The notes: generated by a model from the letters alone, not told the origin. Positions 7,378 to 15,785 are shown, counted from the first letter of the stretch. The stretch is DNA of 64,000 nt from an uncultured Bacteroidales bacterium (GCA_946401725.1 CAMIVE010000001.1:1-64000); one strand, 5' to 3'. A program made the numbers and translations.

Positions 7378-8265
7378 ATGTTTCGAACCAACCACTTCCT
7401 CGCCATCTTTATGGCGACGGCTTTTCTTTTTGCCGGATGCCGTAACGCCACCACAACAACTACCGAAGCTGAAAGCTATCAATACATTGACGATTACAAC
7501 GACACCGTCCTTGTTCCCACCCACCCCAAACGCATTGTCTCGCTTTCGCCGGCTGTCACCGAGATTCTCTTCACGCTCGGTGCCGACAAGCTGTTAGTCG
7601 GCCGCACCGACTTCTGCACCTACCCTAAGGAGGCTTCACGCATCGAAAGCATCGGCGGCATCAGCAACCTCAACATCGAGAAGGTACTGTCCGTCCAACC
7701 AGACCTTATCATCAGCGGTTCGATGGTGCCCAAGAAAATCGTCAAACAATTTGAGAAGATGGGCGTACCATTGGTCTGTGTCATCGAGAAACCGCATTTT
7801 GACGGCTTGTATGAAAACATAGGGAAAATCGGATCGCTTGCCGGATACAAGGCTAAAGCCGACAGCCTTAACCATGTGCTGCAAACCCAACTGTCACAAA
7901 TCGACAGCACCACACCGCAACATCCTAAAACCGTCTATTATGTCGTCGGTTTCGGCAGTGGCGGCAACTTCACCGCCGGCGGCAACACGTTCATCAATGA
8001 CATCATCACCATGGCAGGTGGCGACAATATCGCTAAAGAGAGCGAAGGATGGTCGTTCAGCGTGGAAGCGTTGCTGCACGCAGACCCGGACTACATCCTT
8101 ATCCGCGCTGAAGACAGCGCCCGATTCGCCCAGACACCCCCCTACAGCCAACTTTCCGCCATCAAGAAAGGTCATCTGATCGCCCTTGAAGACGGCATCC
8201 TTGACCTGCAGGTGCCACGCAACATCGAACTGATTCGACGACTAAAACGCATCTGGCAACAATAA
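7378..8265 (+). CDS. Periplasmic-binding lipoprotein, BtuF/FepB-type ABC transporter component
   Basis: 295 residues. The N-terminus is a lipoprotein signal (a hydrophobic run ending in LFAGC). The core is a helical-backbone class III binding protein: PKRIVSLSPAVTEILFTLGA, LLVGRTDFCTYP, then VQPDLIISGS, a long linking helix, and the C-terminal lobe with AGGDNIAKES and LLHADPDYILI. Such proteins deliver cobalamin, haem or ferric siderophores to a BtuCD-type permease. The CTYPKEA stretch resembles BtuF-like proteins, so corrinoid is the best guess. No permease or ATPase gene is adjacent, so the partner must be elsewhere. It starts 12 bases after the small ORF, so it may share a transcript with the zeta-like pair, and it ends in a shared terminator. 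Confidence 0.85.
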   Translation: MFRTNHFLAIFMATAFLFAGCRNATTTTTEAESYQYIDDYNDTVLVPTHPKRIVSLSPAVTEILFTLGADKLLVGRTDFCTYPKEASRIESIGGISNLNIEKVLSVQPDLIISGSMVPKKIVKQFEKMGVPLVCVIEKPHFDGLYENIGKIGSLAGYKAKADSLNHVLQTQLSQIDSTTPQHPKTVYYVVGFGSGGNFTAGGNTFINDIITMAGGDNIAKESEGWSFSVEALLHADPDYILIRAEDSARFAQTPPYSQLSAIKKGHLIALEDGILDLQVPRNIELIRRLKRIWQQ

Positions 8266-8298
8266 AAAAAATGGAGACGCAGTTGCGTCTCCATTTTT
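8266..8298. terminator. Bidirectional terminator between the BtuF-like gene and pruA
   Basis: An inverted repeat of ATGGAGACGCA and TGCGTCTCCAT, flanked by A-tract on the left and T-tract on the right, so it serves both converging genes. Confidence 0.85.
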
Positions 8299-8317
8299 CA
8301 TATCAGCCAATTATTCA

Positions 8318-10180
8318 TTATTTTTTCTTGGCGACAGCCTTCTTGGCTACTGGCTTCGCAGCCACTTTGGCTTTGGCCACCGGCTTAGCAGCGGCTTTAG
8401 CTTTGACCACCGGTTTGGCGACAGCTTTCTTGGCTACCGGTTTGGCAGCAGCTTTCTTGGCCACAGGCTTAGCAGCGGCTTTCTTGGCCACAGGTTTAGC
8501 GGCGGCTTTCTTGGCAGCTTTCACCTCCTTGGCAGGAACATAAGGATTGTCTTCGTTGCTGACAAACGGATAGGTGTAGTTGGATGCCGGGTCGAAAGTC
8601 TCTTTAATGGCCTGGGGTGAAGTCCAGCGAATCAGGTTGAGATAGGAACCAGCCTTGTCGTTGGTACCGCTGGCACGGGCACCGCCGAAGGGCTGCTGAC
8701 CCACAACAGCGCCGGTGGGCTTGTCGTTGTAGTAGATATTGCCGGCTGCATATTTCAGTATTTCGGCACCGAGGTGCAACGCCTTACGGTCGTTGGAGAA
8801 GATAGCTCCGGTGAGCGCATAGGGCGAAGTCTCGTCGCAGAGATGCAGCGTCTTTTCGTAATCCTTGTCCTCGTAGACATAAATCGTGATGATGGGTCCG
8901 AAGATTTCTTCGCACATCGATTTGTATTTCGGCGTCTTGGCGAGGATGACCGTCGGTTGGATGAACCAGCCCTTGCTCTTGTCGCCCGTGCCACCAAAGA
9001 CGATTTCGGCATCTTTGCTCTTCTTGGCATGTTCGATGTAGTTCATGCAGTTGTCGAACGAAGCCTCGTCGATAACGGCATTGACAAAAGCGCTGAAGTC
9101 ACGCACGTCACCTACCTTGATTTCCTTCATCATGGCACCGACCATCTTCTTCACATCAGGCCACAGCGATTTGGGGACATAGGCACGGCTGGCTGCAGAG
9201 CACTTCTGGCCCTGGAACTCGAAAGCACCGCGGACAATAGCCGTAGCCACCTGAGCCGGATTGGCGCTCTTGTGGGCGAAGATAAAGTCCTTGCCGCCTG
9301 TCTCGCCGACAATCTTGGGATAGGTACGGTAGTTGGCGATATTGTCGCCGATGCTCTTCCAGAAACCGTTGAAGGTCTTGGTACCGCCGGTGAAGTGGAC
9401 ACCGCAGAGGTTCGGGTCGGCAAAAGCCACCTTGCCAATCAAAGCACCGCTGCCGGGGAGGAAGTTGACGACACCGTCAGGAAGACCAGCTTCCTTGTAG
9501 ATATGCATCAGCAGGTAGTTGGAGAGCATAGCCGTAGTGGAGGGTTTCCAGATACAGGTATTGCCCATCAACACCGGAGAGAGGCAGAGGTTGCTGGCGA
9601 TGGAAGTGAAATTGAACGGAGTGATGGCGAAAACGAAGCCTTCCATAGGACGATAGGTCACATAGTTGAGCGTACCCTTGTCGCTGCAAGGCTGGTCGCT
9701 ATATATCTGCGATGCATAGTAGGCATTGTAACGCAGGAAGTCGACCAACTCACAAGCGGAGTCGATTTCAGCCTGCATAGTGGTCTTGCCCTGGCCCAGC
9801 ATGGTGGCTGCATTGATCAGCCAACGGTATTTGCCACTGACGAGCGTGGCGATTTTCTGCATAACGCTGGCACGCTCAATCCACGGTGTATTGGCCCATT
9901 CCTCATGAGCCTTCATAGCGGCGGCAATGGCCATCTTCACCTCTTTTTCACCCACTTTATAGTATTTGGCGAGGACGTGCTTGTTTTCTGTCGGCATCAC
10001 AATCGTGCCGGTGTCTTTGGTGCGTACCTCCTTGCCACCAATGATAGCAGGGATTTCAGTCACTTTGCCATAAAGCTCATTGAGTGCTTCACGGATTTTT
10101 TTACGTTCAGGACTGCCTGGAGCATAACCTAAAACAGGTTCATTCTCAGGCTTTGGAAAGGAGAAAAGTGTGTTGTTCAT
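8318..10180 (-). CDS. pruA: L-glutamate gamma-semialdehyde (P5C) dehydrogenase with Ala/Lys/Pro/Val tail
   Basis: 620 residues. The first ~550 are a complete P5C dehydrogenase, which oxidises glutamate semialdehyde to glutamate with NAD in proline breakdown. Visible are MPTENKHVLAKYY, the cofactor stretch AITPFNFTSIASNL, FTGGTKTF, the catalytic Glu in VGETGGKDFIF, the catalytic Cys in FEFQGQKCSAASRAYVP, EEIFGPIITIYVYED and GQQPFGGARASGTNDKAGS. Residues 555-620 consist only of Ala, Lys, Pro and Val, with KPVAKKAAA-type repeats like histone H1 or bacterial Hc1-type tails. The tail is in frame with no stop between it and the enzyme. The promoter at 10261-10291 and the shared terminator frame the gene. 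No proline dehydrogenase gene is adjacent. The enzyme call is near certain; the tail's role is unknown. Confidence 0.95.
   Translation of the reverse strand: MNNTLFSFPKPENEPVLGYAPGSPERKKIREALNELYGKVTEIPAIIGGKEVRTKDTGTIVMPTENKHVLAKYYKVGEKEVKMAIAAAMKAHEEWANTPWIERASVMQKIATLVSGKYRWLINAATMLGQGKTTMQAEIDSACELVDFLRYNAYYASQIYSDQPCSDKGTLNYVTYRPMEGFVFAITPFNFTSIASNLCLSPVLMGNTCIWKPSTTAMLSNYLLMHIYKEAGLPDGVVNFLPGSGALIGKVAFADPNLCGVHFTGGTKTFNGFWKSIGDNIANYRTYPKIVGETGGKDFIFAHKSANPAQVATAIVRGAFEFQGQKCSAASRAYVPKSLWPDVKKMVGAMMKEIKVGDVRDFSAFVNAVIDEASFDNCMNYIEHAKKSKDAEIVFGGTGDKSKGWFIQPTVILAKTPKYKSMCEEIFGPIITIYVYEDKDYEKTLHLCDETSPYALTGAIFSNDRKALHLGAEILKYAAGNIYYNDKPTGAVVGQQPFGGARASGTNDKAGSYLNLIRWTSPQAIKETFDPASNYTYPFVSNEDNPYVPAKEVKAAKKAAAKPVAKKAAAKPVAKKAAAKPVAKKAVAKPVVKAKAAAKPVAKAKVAAKPVAKKAVAKKK
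8321..8518 (-). repeat. 27-base in-frame repeats encoding the pruA tail
   Basis: The DNA for residues 555-620 of PruA repeats a unit of about 27 bases encoding KPVAKKAAA, with three clean copies and degenerate ones toward the C-terminus. Codons vary between copies (GCA, GCG and GCC for Ala), so the repeat is not freshly duplicated. Confidence 0.8.
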
Positions 10181-10260
10181 AAAATAAAAATATTATTTAA
10201 CGTATTGTTTTTATATTATTTACATTTAATAAGCACATACAATCGCAACAAAATCGGATG

Positions 10261-10291
10261 CAAAGTTACATTTTTTTCACCAAATTACAAA
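10261..10291 (-). promoter_or_regulatory. Bacteroidota promoter, TTTG-N19-TAACTTTG, for pruA
   Basis: On the minus strand TTTG (10288-10291) precedes TAACTTTG (10261-10268) by 19 bases, matching the full consensus. The leader is about 75 bases. Confidence 0.65.
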
Positions 10292-10298
10292 AAAAATT

Positions 10299-10306
10299 TA
10301 ATTTTG
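10299..10306 (+). promoter_or_regulatory. Bacteroidota -7 box (TAATTTTG) for the small lipoprotein
   Basis: Plus-strand TAATTTTG, 77 bases before the ATG at 10384. It lies just upstream of the oppositely directed pruA promoter, so the two promoters are divergent. Confidence 0.45.
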
Positions 10307-10383
10307 CATTATCACAAAAACAAAAGCAGAAACAACTAATAAATTAGATTTCAATCAATAAAACAAATAAAAAAGTTCAAGCC

Positions 10384-10824
10384 ATGAAGAAATTCGGTAT
10401 CATCATGATGTTTGTGGCCTTGTTTGCGACCACCTCCTGCAGTTCGATTACCGGTGCATCGGACACGACAGCCCTTGCCACTGGCACCACCTGCGCCAAA
10501 GCACTAATCGCCCTGCGTTCCAGCTACAAAGCAGGCACACTCTCTCTGACCAATATGTCAGACCTCAGCAATATGCTGATTGTCGCCAATGCCTACACCG
10601 CGTTGAGAACCAACAAGGACAACTCTAATTTCAAGAAATCGTTCTCCACTGGCATGGTGGCTGGCGGTAGCGGTATCATCAACAACAGCAATGTGGCGAA
10701 TATCGTCAATCTGCTGTTGAATGCCAATGCGCTGGGTACTGTGAACAGCAGCAATGCATCCAATCCAACCGTCAACACACAGACGACAAACAGTCTGACT
10801 CCTGTATTCAGCCAAATGAAATAG
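10384..10824 (+). CDS. Small predicted lipoprotein, unknown function
   Basis: 146 residues. A signal peptide with lipobox (FVALFATTSC) gives a mature protein that is unusually rich in Asn, Ser, Thr and Ala and poor in charge. Short repeated INNSNVANIVNLLLNANAL-like stretches appear in its second half. A middle segment (LRSSYKAGTLSLTNMSDLS) looks helical. No family is recognised. It is monocistronic, flanked by its own promoter and a strong terminator, so it is probably a real and well-expressed envelope protein. Confidence 0.75.
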   Translation: MKKFGIIMMFVALFATTSCSSITGASDTTALATGTTCAKALIALRSSYKAGTLSLTNMSDLSNMLIVANAYTALRTNKDNSNFKKSFSTGMVAGGSGIINNSNVANIVNLLLNANALGTVNSSNASNPTVNTQTTNSLTPVFSQMK

Positions 10825-10846
10825 GCAAAGAATCAATCATTCCAAA

Positions 10847-10880
10847 AGAAAAGCGCCGCTCATTGGAGCGGCGCTTTTCT
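10847..10880. terminator. Bidirectional terminator between the lipoprotein gene and korB
   Basis: A 15-bp perfect stem, arms AGAAAAGCGCCGCTC and its complement, with the 4-base loop ATTG. The A/T ends serve both strands. Confidence 0.9.
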
Positions 10881-10905
10881 ATTATGTCGCAAACGACAGC
10901 AGGGA

Positions 10906-11937
10906 TTAGACTTCCCAAGTGTCGCCACTGTTGAGCAGGTCGTCGACACATTTGTATTTGCCGTTGGTCATCTGCTCGTCCATCTGATCCTCGTACAACT
11001 GCGTGTAGGAGGTCTTCTTGACATTGCGGATCACACCCAATGCAACAGGGAGGTCGCCACCCATATGGGCCAGCATCATGTGGATACCGGTATCCTCGAT
11101 AGTCTCGTCATGGATCATGATATCATCGATGGTGACACCGTTCTCTCCTATGACGACAGCCTCCAGTTGACGGCCGTTGAAACGGAGACCCTTGTTTTTC
11201 TCTTTGCCGAAAATCATCGGCTTGCCATGTTCGAGGACGATGGTACGGTCGTCGCGGACAGCGCGGTCCGTAATGGCGGCATGGGTCTTATCGTTGAAGA
11301 TCATGCAGTTCTGCAGGACTTCAACAACCGAAGCGCCGTCATGTTGGGCGGCACGTTCCATCACGTCGGTGGTCAGAGCAGGCACGCAGTCGAGTGTACG
11401 TGCGAAGAAAGTACCCTGGGCACCCATCACCAACTCACCCGGATTGAAGGGGTAGTCGATCGTGCCATAGGGCGAGGTCTTGGTGACCTGACCGAACTTG
11501 GTCGTGGGGCTGTACTGACCTTTGGTAAGGCCATAGATCTCGTTATTAAAGATGGTGATGTTCAAATCCTGGTTGCGGCGGATGGCGTGGATCAGGTGGT
11601 TGCCACCGATAGCCATCGAGTCACCGTCACCCATATTCACCCAAACGCTCAATGCGGGATTGGCCAGCTTGACACCCGTGGCGATAGCGCAGGCACGTCC
11701 ATGGATGCTGTGGAAGCCGTAGGTATCCACATAATAAGGAATACGCGACGAGCATCCAATACCGGACACCATGACAATGTTTTCCTTCTTGGTGTGCGTT
11801 TTGGGGAAAGTGTTCAACAGAGAGGAGAGAATGGCGTGGTCACCGCATCCGGGACACCATTTCACCATCTGGTCGCTGGTAAAATCAGCTTTCGTGTATT
11901 CAACGTCCGATTTCGGAACAAAATGTCTTTCACTCAT
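10906..11937 (-). CDS. korB: 2-oxoacid (2-oxoglutarate) ferredoxin oxidoreductase, beta subunit
   Basis: 343 residues. With KorA it oxidatively decarboxylates a 2-oxoacid, forming acyl-CoA and reduced ferredoxin. Thiamine pyrophosphate binding is shown by GDGDSMAIGGNHLIHAIRRN followed by NITIFNNEIYGLTKGQYSPT. The N-terminal KWCPGCGDHAILSSLL provides cluster-binding cysteines. It starts 4 bases after the end of korA, a tightly coupled pair. Substrate choice (2-oxoglutarate versus a branched-chain or pyruvate analogue) is inferred from overall resemblance to KorB. Confidence 0.93.
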   Translation of the reverse strand: MSERHFVPKSDVEYTKADFTSDQMVKWCPGCGDHAILSSLLNTFPKTHTKKENIVMVSGIGCSSRIPYYVDTYGFHSIHGRACAIATGVKLANPALSVWVNMGDGDSMAIGGNHLIHAIRRNQDLNITIFNNEIYGLTKGQYSPTTKFGQVTKTSPYGTIDYPFNPGELVMGAQGTFFARTLDCVPALTTDVMERAAQHDGASVVEVLQNCMIFNDKTHAAITDRAVRDDRTIVLEHGKPMIFGKEKNKGLRFNGRQLEAVVIGENGVTIDDIMIHDETIEDTGIHMMLAHMGGDLPVALGVIRNVKKTSYTQLYEDQMDEQMTNGKYKCVDDLLNSGDTWEV

Positions 11938-11941
11938 GATA

Positions 11942-13783
11942 TTACTCTCCTAATAATTTGTTAAACTCATCTTTTAACTCACCCACCTCGAAAGGCAGAC
12001 CCATCACTTTGTTGTACTGTGTCATGGGGCATTCGGGGTACTGCGTGCGCAGATAGCCGGCGAACTGTCCGTTATTGAGTTCGCAGACCACAATCTTCTT
12101 GTATTTGCGCAGAATGTCACCGGTATTCTTCGGCAACGGGCAGATATAGTTGAAGTGGGTATAGGCGACCTTCTTGCCTTCGTTGTTCATCTCTTCCACA
12201 GCGAGGGTGAGGGCACCCGAAGTACCGCCCCAACCCACCACGAGAAGATCGGCGTCGGGATTTCCGGTCACTTCCTGATCGGGGATATAGTTGGCCACGC
12301 GGTCGACCTTCTCCTGACGGTTCTTGGTCATGAGGGCGTGGTTTTCAGGATCGGTGCTGAGCGGACCGTCGGGGCATTTCTCGAGACCGCCGACACGGTG
12401 GCGCAAGCCTTCCATGCCCGGCAGTGCCCATTCACGGGCGAATGTCTCGGGGTCGCGACGGAACGGACGGAAGTTCGGGTCGTTCGGCTTGGCCAGACGC
12501 GGTGTGATAGCGGGCAAGTCGGCGACTTTGGGAATACGGAACAGCTGCGAGCCGTTGCCCAGATAACCGTCGGTGAGGAGGATGACAGGCGTCATGTGTT
12601 CCAGTGCCAGTTTGGCGGCGGTGTAGGCCCAGTAGAAGCAGTTGGCGCTGCTGCTGGCGGCGACGACAATGAGGGGAGCCTCACCGTTGCGGCCATAGAG
12701 GGCCTGGTTGAGGTCGCTCTGCTCGGTCTTGGTGGGCAGACCCGTGGAGGGACCGCCACGCTGGACGTCGACGACGACGAGAGGCAACTCGGTCATCACG
12801 GCAAGACCCAGAGCCTCGCTCTTCAGCGACAGGCCGGGGCCAGAGGTGGAGGTGCAGGCCAATGCGCCGGCGAAAGAGGCTCCGATAGCGGAGCAGATAC
12901 CGGCGATTTCGTCCTCAGCCTGGAAGACGCGTGCACCCAGCGATTTGTGTTTTGCCAGTTCGACCATGACGTCGGTGGCAGGGGTGATAGGATAACTGCC
13001 GAGGAAGAGACGACGGCCGCTGCGTTCGCTGGCTGCCAAAAGGCCCCAAGCCGTAGCGACGTTACCCGTGATGTTGCGGTAACGGCCATGTTCCATCTTG
13101 TCGGCATTCGCAATCGATACGATCTTGGAGTGGATCAACTCCAGTTTCTCGGCATATTCGTAACCTTCGCTGAGAACAGCCTTGTTCAATTTCACCACAT
13201 CGGGTTTCTTGGCGAATTTGCGTTCCAGGTAGGCAAATGTTTTCTCCAGTGTCTTGTTGGTCAAGAAGAATATCATACCCAGAGCGAACATGTTACGGCA
13301 TTTCTCCGTGGTCTTCTTGTCGACACCCTGGCTTTCGCCAATCTTGGCAGTGAAAGAGGTAATCGGTGCATGGACGATGGTGTATGCACGTTCGAACTCC
13401 TCGGTAAAAGGATTCTCGTTATAACCTGCTTTCTCGAGTGCGTCGGGTGTGAAAGTGTCGGCGTCGACAATGACGGTGGCACCCTTCTTGGCCCATTTCA
13501 GCTGCGACTTGAAAGCGGCAGGGTTCATGGCGACAAGGATATCGCATTTGTCGCCAGAGCTGTAGATGTGCGAACCGACATGAACCTGATAGCCGGAGAC
13601 GCCGGCGATGGTGTTGTGGGGCGCACGTATTTCAGCAGGATAGTCAGGGAATGTGGCGATGTCGTTGCCTGTCAAGGCAGAAGCGTCGGAAAACAGCGTT
13701 CCTGAGAGCTGCATACCGTCGCCTGAGTCACCAGCAAATCGGACAACAAGGTCATCCTTATTAACAATCTGATCTTGTGACAT
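11942..13783 (-). CDS. korA: 2-oxoacid (2-oxoglutarate) ferredoxin oxidoreductase, fused gamma-alpha subunit
   Basis: 613 residues. The N-terminal gamma domain (about 1-190) opens with VRFAGDSGDGMQLSGTLFSD and includes FPDYPAEIRAPHNTIAGVSG. The alpha domain begins near residue 220 with the pyrimidine-binding part (LGSYPITPATDVMVELAKH) and EDEIAGICSAIGASFAGALA, TSTSGPGLSLKSEALGLA and VDVQRGGPSTGLPTKTEQSD. The gamma-alpha fusion is typical of Bacteroidota KorA. Reduced ferredoxin from this step would feed hydrogenase, whose maturase HydG is encoded further along. The promoter at 13826-13858 overlaps an 18-bp palindrome. Confidence 0.94.
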   Translation of the reverse strand: MSQDQIVNKDDLVVRFAGDSGDGMQLSGTLFSDASALTGNDIATFPDYPAEIRAPHNTIAGVSGYQVHVGSHIYSSGDKCDILVAMNPAAFKSQLKWAKKGATVIVDADTFTPDALEKAGYNENPFTEEFERAYTIVHAPITSFTAKIGESQGVDKKTTEKCRNMFALGMIFFLTNKTLEKTFAYLERKFAKKPDVVKLNKAVLSEGYEYAEKLELIHSKIVSIANADKMEHGRYRNITGNVATAWGLLAASERSGRRLFLGSYPITPATDVMVELAKHKSLGARVFQAEDEIAGICSAIGASFAGALACTSTSGPGLSLKSEALGLAVMTELPLVVVDVQRGGPSTGLPTKTEQSDLNQALYGRNGEAPLIVVAASSSANCFYWAYTAAKLALEHMTPVILLTDGYLGNGSQLFRIPKVADLPAITPRLAKPNDPNFRPFRRDPETFAREWALPGMEGLRHRVGGLEKCPDGPLSTDPENHALMTKNRQEKVDRVANYIPDQEVTGNPDADLLVVGWGGTSGALTLAVEEMNNEGKKVAYTHFNYICPLPKNTGDILRKYKKIVVCELNNGQFAGYLRTQYPECPMTQYNKVMGLPFEVGELKDEFNKLLGE

Positions 13784-13825
13784 TTTTTAGTATTTTTGTT
13801 AATTATTTTAAACTTTATTGATTTG

Positions 13826-13858
13826 CAAAGATACGAAATAACTTTTAATGGACGCAAA
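13826..13858 (-). promoter_or_regulatory. korAB promoter, TTTG-N21-TATCTTTG
   Basis: Minus-strand TATCTTTG at 13826-13833 and TTTG at 13855-13858, separated by 21 bases. The -33 box lies at the centre of the palindrome at 13850-13867. Confidence 0.6.
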
Positions 13859-13867
13859 ATTGCGTCC
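13850..13867. promoter_or_regulatory. 18-bp palindrome over the korAB -33 box
   Basis: GGACGCAA and TTGCGTCC flank two A bases. It could be an operator on the korAB promoter or a weak terminator of apt, but it lacks a T-tract on the minus strand, so the operator reading is preferred. Confidence 0.45.
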
Positions 13868-13902
13868 TAAAGTTTATTACATTTTTTCAACAAGAGGCCT
13901 AA

Positions 13903-14481
13903 TCAATCCCCTTCGATCTGAACAAACGACTTGATTGGTGCGATAGCTTCCAAACGGGCATGGTCGTAGAGGTCGGGGAATTCGATAAGGAAAATAAACT
14001 CCTTGACCTTGACTTTGTATTCCTTGCCGTCACGGACAACAACCGTCTTGTTGAGGGCATCGGCAATACCCGCCGCAGTGCCGCCTGTAGCCAGCACATC
14101 GTCGAAGAAAGTGAGATAGAAGGTATCACCTTCCGGCTCGCCAGCTGCGATATCCGATTTGCGGAAAAAGACATGGTCGGGACCGTATTCCTTCATGATC
14201 TGCACATCGCAGAGATCGCCCTTGGCAAACGGCAGTTTGCCTTTCTTGCGGATGGGAATCACGTTTTTCACCAGTTGGGACTGTGTAAGCAAAGGAGCGG
14301 CAAAAAGAAAGCCACGGGCCTCAACCGTCACCACATTGGGACTGTGGACATGGGCGTCGAGTTCGTCAATCAACTGGCAGAAAGCCTCTTTATTGGACAT
14401 GAACGGAATGATGTCGATAAAGTCGATTCCCGGTTTCGGAAAATCAGGATAATGATTAATAATATCCTTAAAATTCATCAT
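13903..14481 (-). CDS. apt: Adenine phosphoribosyltransferase
   Basis: 192 residues from the ATG at 14481 (14478 is equally possible). It salvages adenine to AMP using PRPP. The N-terminus has the family signature HYPDFPKPGIDFIDIIPFM, followed by VEARGFLFAAPLL, IRKKGKLPF and the PRPP loop FFDDVLATGGTAAGIADAL. The loop normally reads V(V/L)DD, and here the first residues are Phe-Phe. The open frame extends to 14520, but the promoter box at 14522-14529 makes that start impossible. It is divergent from the DUF4105 gene. Confidence 0.92.
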   Translation of the reverse strand: MMNFKDIINHYPDFPKPGIDFIDIIPFMSNKEAFCQLIDELDAHVHSPNVVTVEARGFLFAAPLLTQSQLVKNVIPIRKKGKLPFAKGDLCDVQIMKEYGPDHVFFRKSDIAAGEPEGDTFYLTFFDDVLATGGTAAGIADALNKTVVVRDGKEYKVKVKEFIFLIEFPDLYDHARLEAIAPIKSFVQIEGD

Positions 14482-14521
14482 ATCAATTATATATTTTATT
14501 TTTTTATAAACGCTATTCATT

Positions 14522-14529
14522 GCAAATTT
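14522..14529 (-). promoter_or_regulatory. Bacteroidota -7 box (TAAATTTG) for apt
   Basis: Minus-strand TAAATTTG; transcription start near 14515 gives a leader of about 34 bases to the ATG at 14481. Confidence 0.5.
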
Positions 14530-14570
14530 ACAAAATTTGTTGATATATGAAGGGTTTGAATAAAAATATG

Positions 14571-14578
14571 TAAATTTG
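14571..14578 (+). promoter_or_regulatory. Bacteroidota -7 box (TAAATTTG) for the envelope operon
   Basis: Plus-strand TAAATTTG. Transcription start near 14585 favours the ATG at 14607 over the one at 14589, which would be nearly leaderless. Confidence 0.5.
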
Positions 14579-14606
14579 CAATCTGAAAATGCAGCAGTCC
14601 ATATCT

Positions 14607-15785
14607 ATGAGAAAACTACATACATTATTCATTCTGTTATTATTACAAATCACCAATTTTGTCGGTGCAACGCCTCCAGATACCATCCGCGGACTGAGCG
14701 ACGGGGCTTTCGCCAGCCTGCTCACCTGCGGACCGGGTGACGAGTTCTATGAATCGTTCGGACATACTGCCATCCGCGTATGCGACACCAATAACCATAT
14801 CGACATCGTCTTCAATTACGGCTGTTTCGACTTTGCCGAGCCCCATTTCTACCTCAAATTTGCCAAAGGTCGTCTGAACTATTTTGTAATGAAATCCACA
14901 TTCGACGATTTCATGTTGGAATACCGGTACTTCAAACGTGCAGTATGGGAACAGCGTCTGCGTCTTGAGAAAGACGAATTGGAGCGTCTCTTTGCAGCAT
15001 TGCTGGAAAACACAGAGCCGGAAAACATGTACTATCAATACGACCTGTTCCTCGACAACTGCGCCACACGTGTACACAACATGATTAACAACGCACTTTC
15101 ACCCGAAAGGAAGATGCAATTCGGCAAACCGAAACAAGCCACGACTTATCGTGACCTTATACACAAATATACAGAAGAGACACTGCTATGGTGGCGTCTC
15201 GGTGTCGACTTGCTGCTCGGCTGCGAGACCGACAGGACAATGAAGACAACGGAATATATGTATATCCCGATGGAGATGATGACTATCTACGACACGACAT
15301 TGATGAGCGACGGGAAGCCTCTTGCAGAGAATGCCGTGCAACTGCTGACTGACAGCCGAGCGACAGCGAAGAAAAGTGTGTCGCCCACCCTCTGTTTCTG
15401 GATGCTGTTTGCCATCGTGGTGCTGCTGACCTTTATCTCGCGACGCAACGAATGGAAGATTTACTGGCTCGACGGCATTCTTTTCGCGATTGTCGGTATC
15501 CTATCGCTGGTGCTGCTTTTCCTGTGGTTTGGCAGCGACCACTGGTGTTGCGAGGCAAACTTGAACCTTATTTGGGCCAATCCACTGTATCTGTGGCTGC
15601 TATTCCGACTGCGCCACAGCAATATGGTCATTGTGTTGATTCTCGGCTGCACACTTTTTGCATTCTTTGTAGGCTGGGCCATGTGGCCGCAGCACTTCAA
15701 TGCAGCGGTATTGCCCATCACGCTGACGCTGGCCGTGAGATTGGTTGACAGATTTATTGACATGCGAAAATACAAAACCTCATGA
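14607..15785 (+). CDS. DUF4105 (Lnb-type periplasmic domain) membrane protein
   Basis: 392 residues from the ATG at 14607. After a signal peptide (FILLLLQITNFVGA) comes the DUF4105 domain with its marks: LLTCGPGDEFYESFGHTAIRV (conserved His), NYGCFDFAEPHFYLKFAKG, and YYQYDLFLDNCATRV (conserved Asp-Asn-Cys). Cys and His would form a thiol active site. About four membrane helices fill the C-terminal third. Pfam now names this domain after Lnb, a lipoprotein N-acyltransferase, so acylation of lipoproteins is a family-level suggestion and not shown here. It is the first gene of a three-gene operon; its last 4 bases overlap the start of the next gene (ATGA). Confidence 0.85.
   Translation: MRKLHTLFILLLLQITNFVGATPPDTIRGLSDGAFASLLTCGPGDEFYESFGHTAIRVCDTNNHIDIVFNYGCFDFAEPHFYLKFAKGRLNYFVMKSTFDDFMLEYRYFKRAVWEQRLRLEKDELERLFAALLENTEPENMYYQYDLFLDNCATRVHNMINNALSPERKMQFGKPKQATTYRDLIHKYTEETLLWWRLGVDLLLGCETDRTMKTTEYMYIPMEMMTIYDTTLMSDGKPLAENAVQLLTDSRATAKKSVSPTLCFWMLFAIVVLLTFISRRNEWKIYWLDGILFAIVGILSLVLLFLWFGSDHWCCEANLNLIWANPLYLWLLFRLRHSNMVIVLILGCTLFAFFVGWAMWPQHFNAAVLPITLTLAVRLVDRFIDMRKYKTS

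Noticed and set aside
8774-10132. 452-residue open frame antisense to pruA
   Set aside because: Shadow of the real dehydrogenase; no motifs, no promoter, no sensible start.
12155-13705. 516-residue open frame antisense to korA (plus strand)
   Set aside because: It mirrors korA codon for codon, with low-complexity Gly/Val/Asp/His protein and no motif. The strong C-ending codon bias of highly expressed genes here keeps the opposite frames open.
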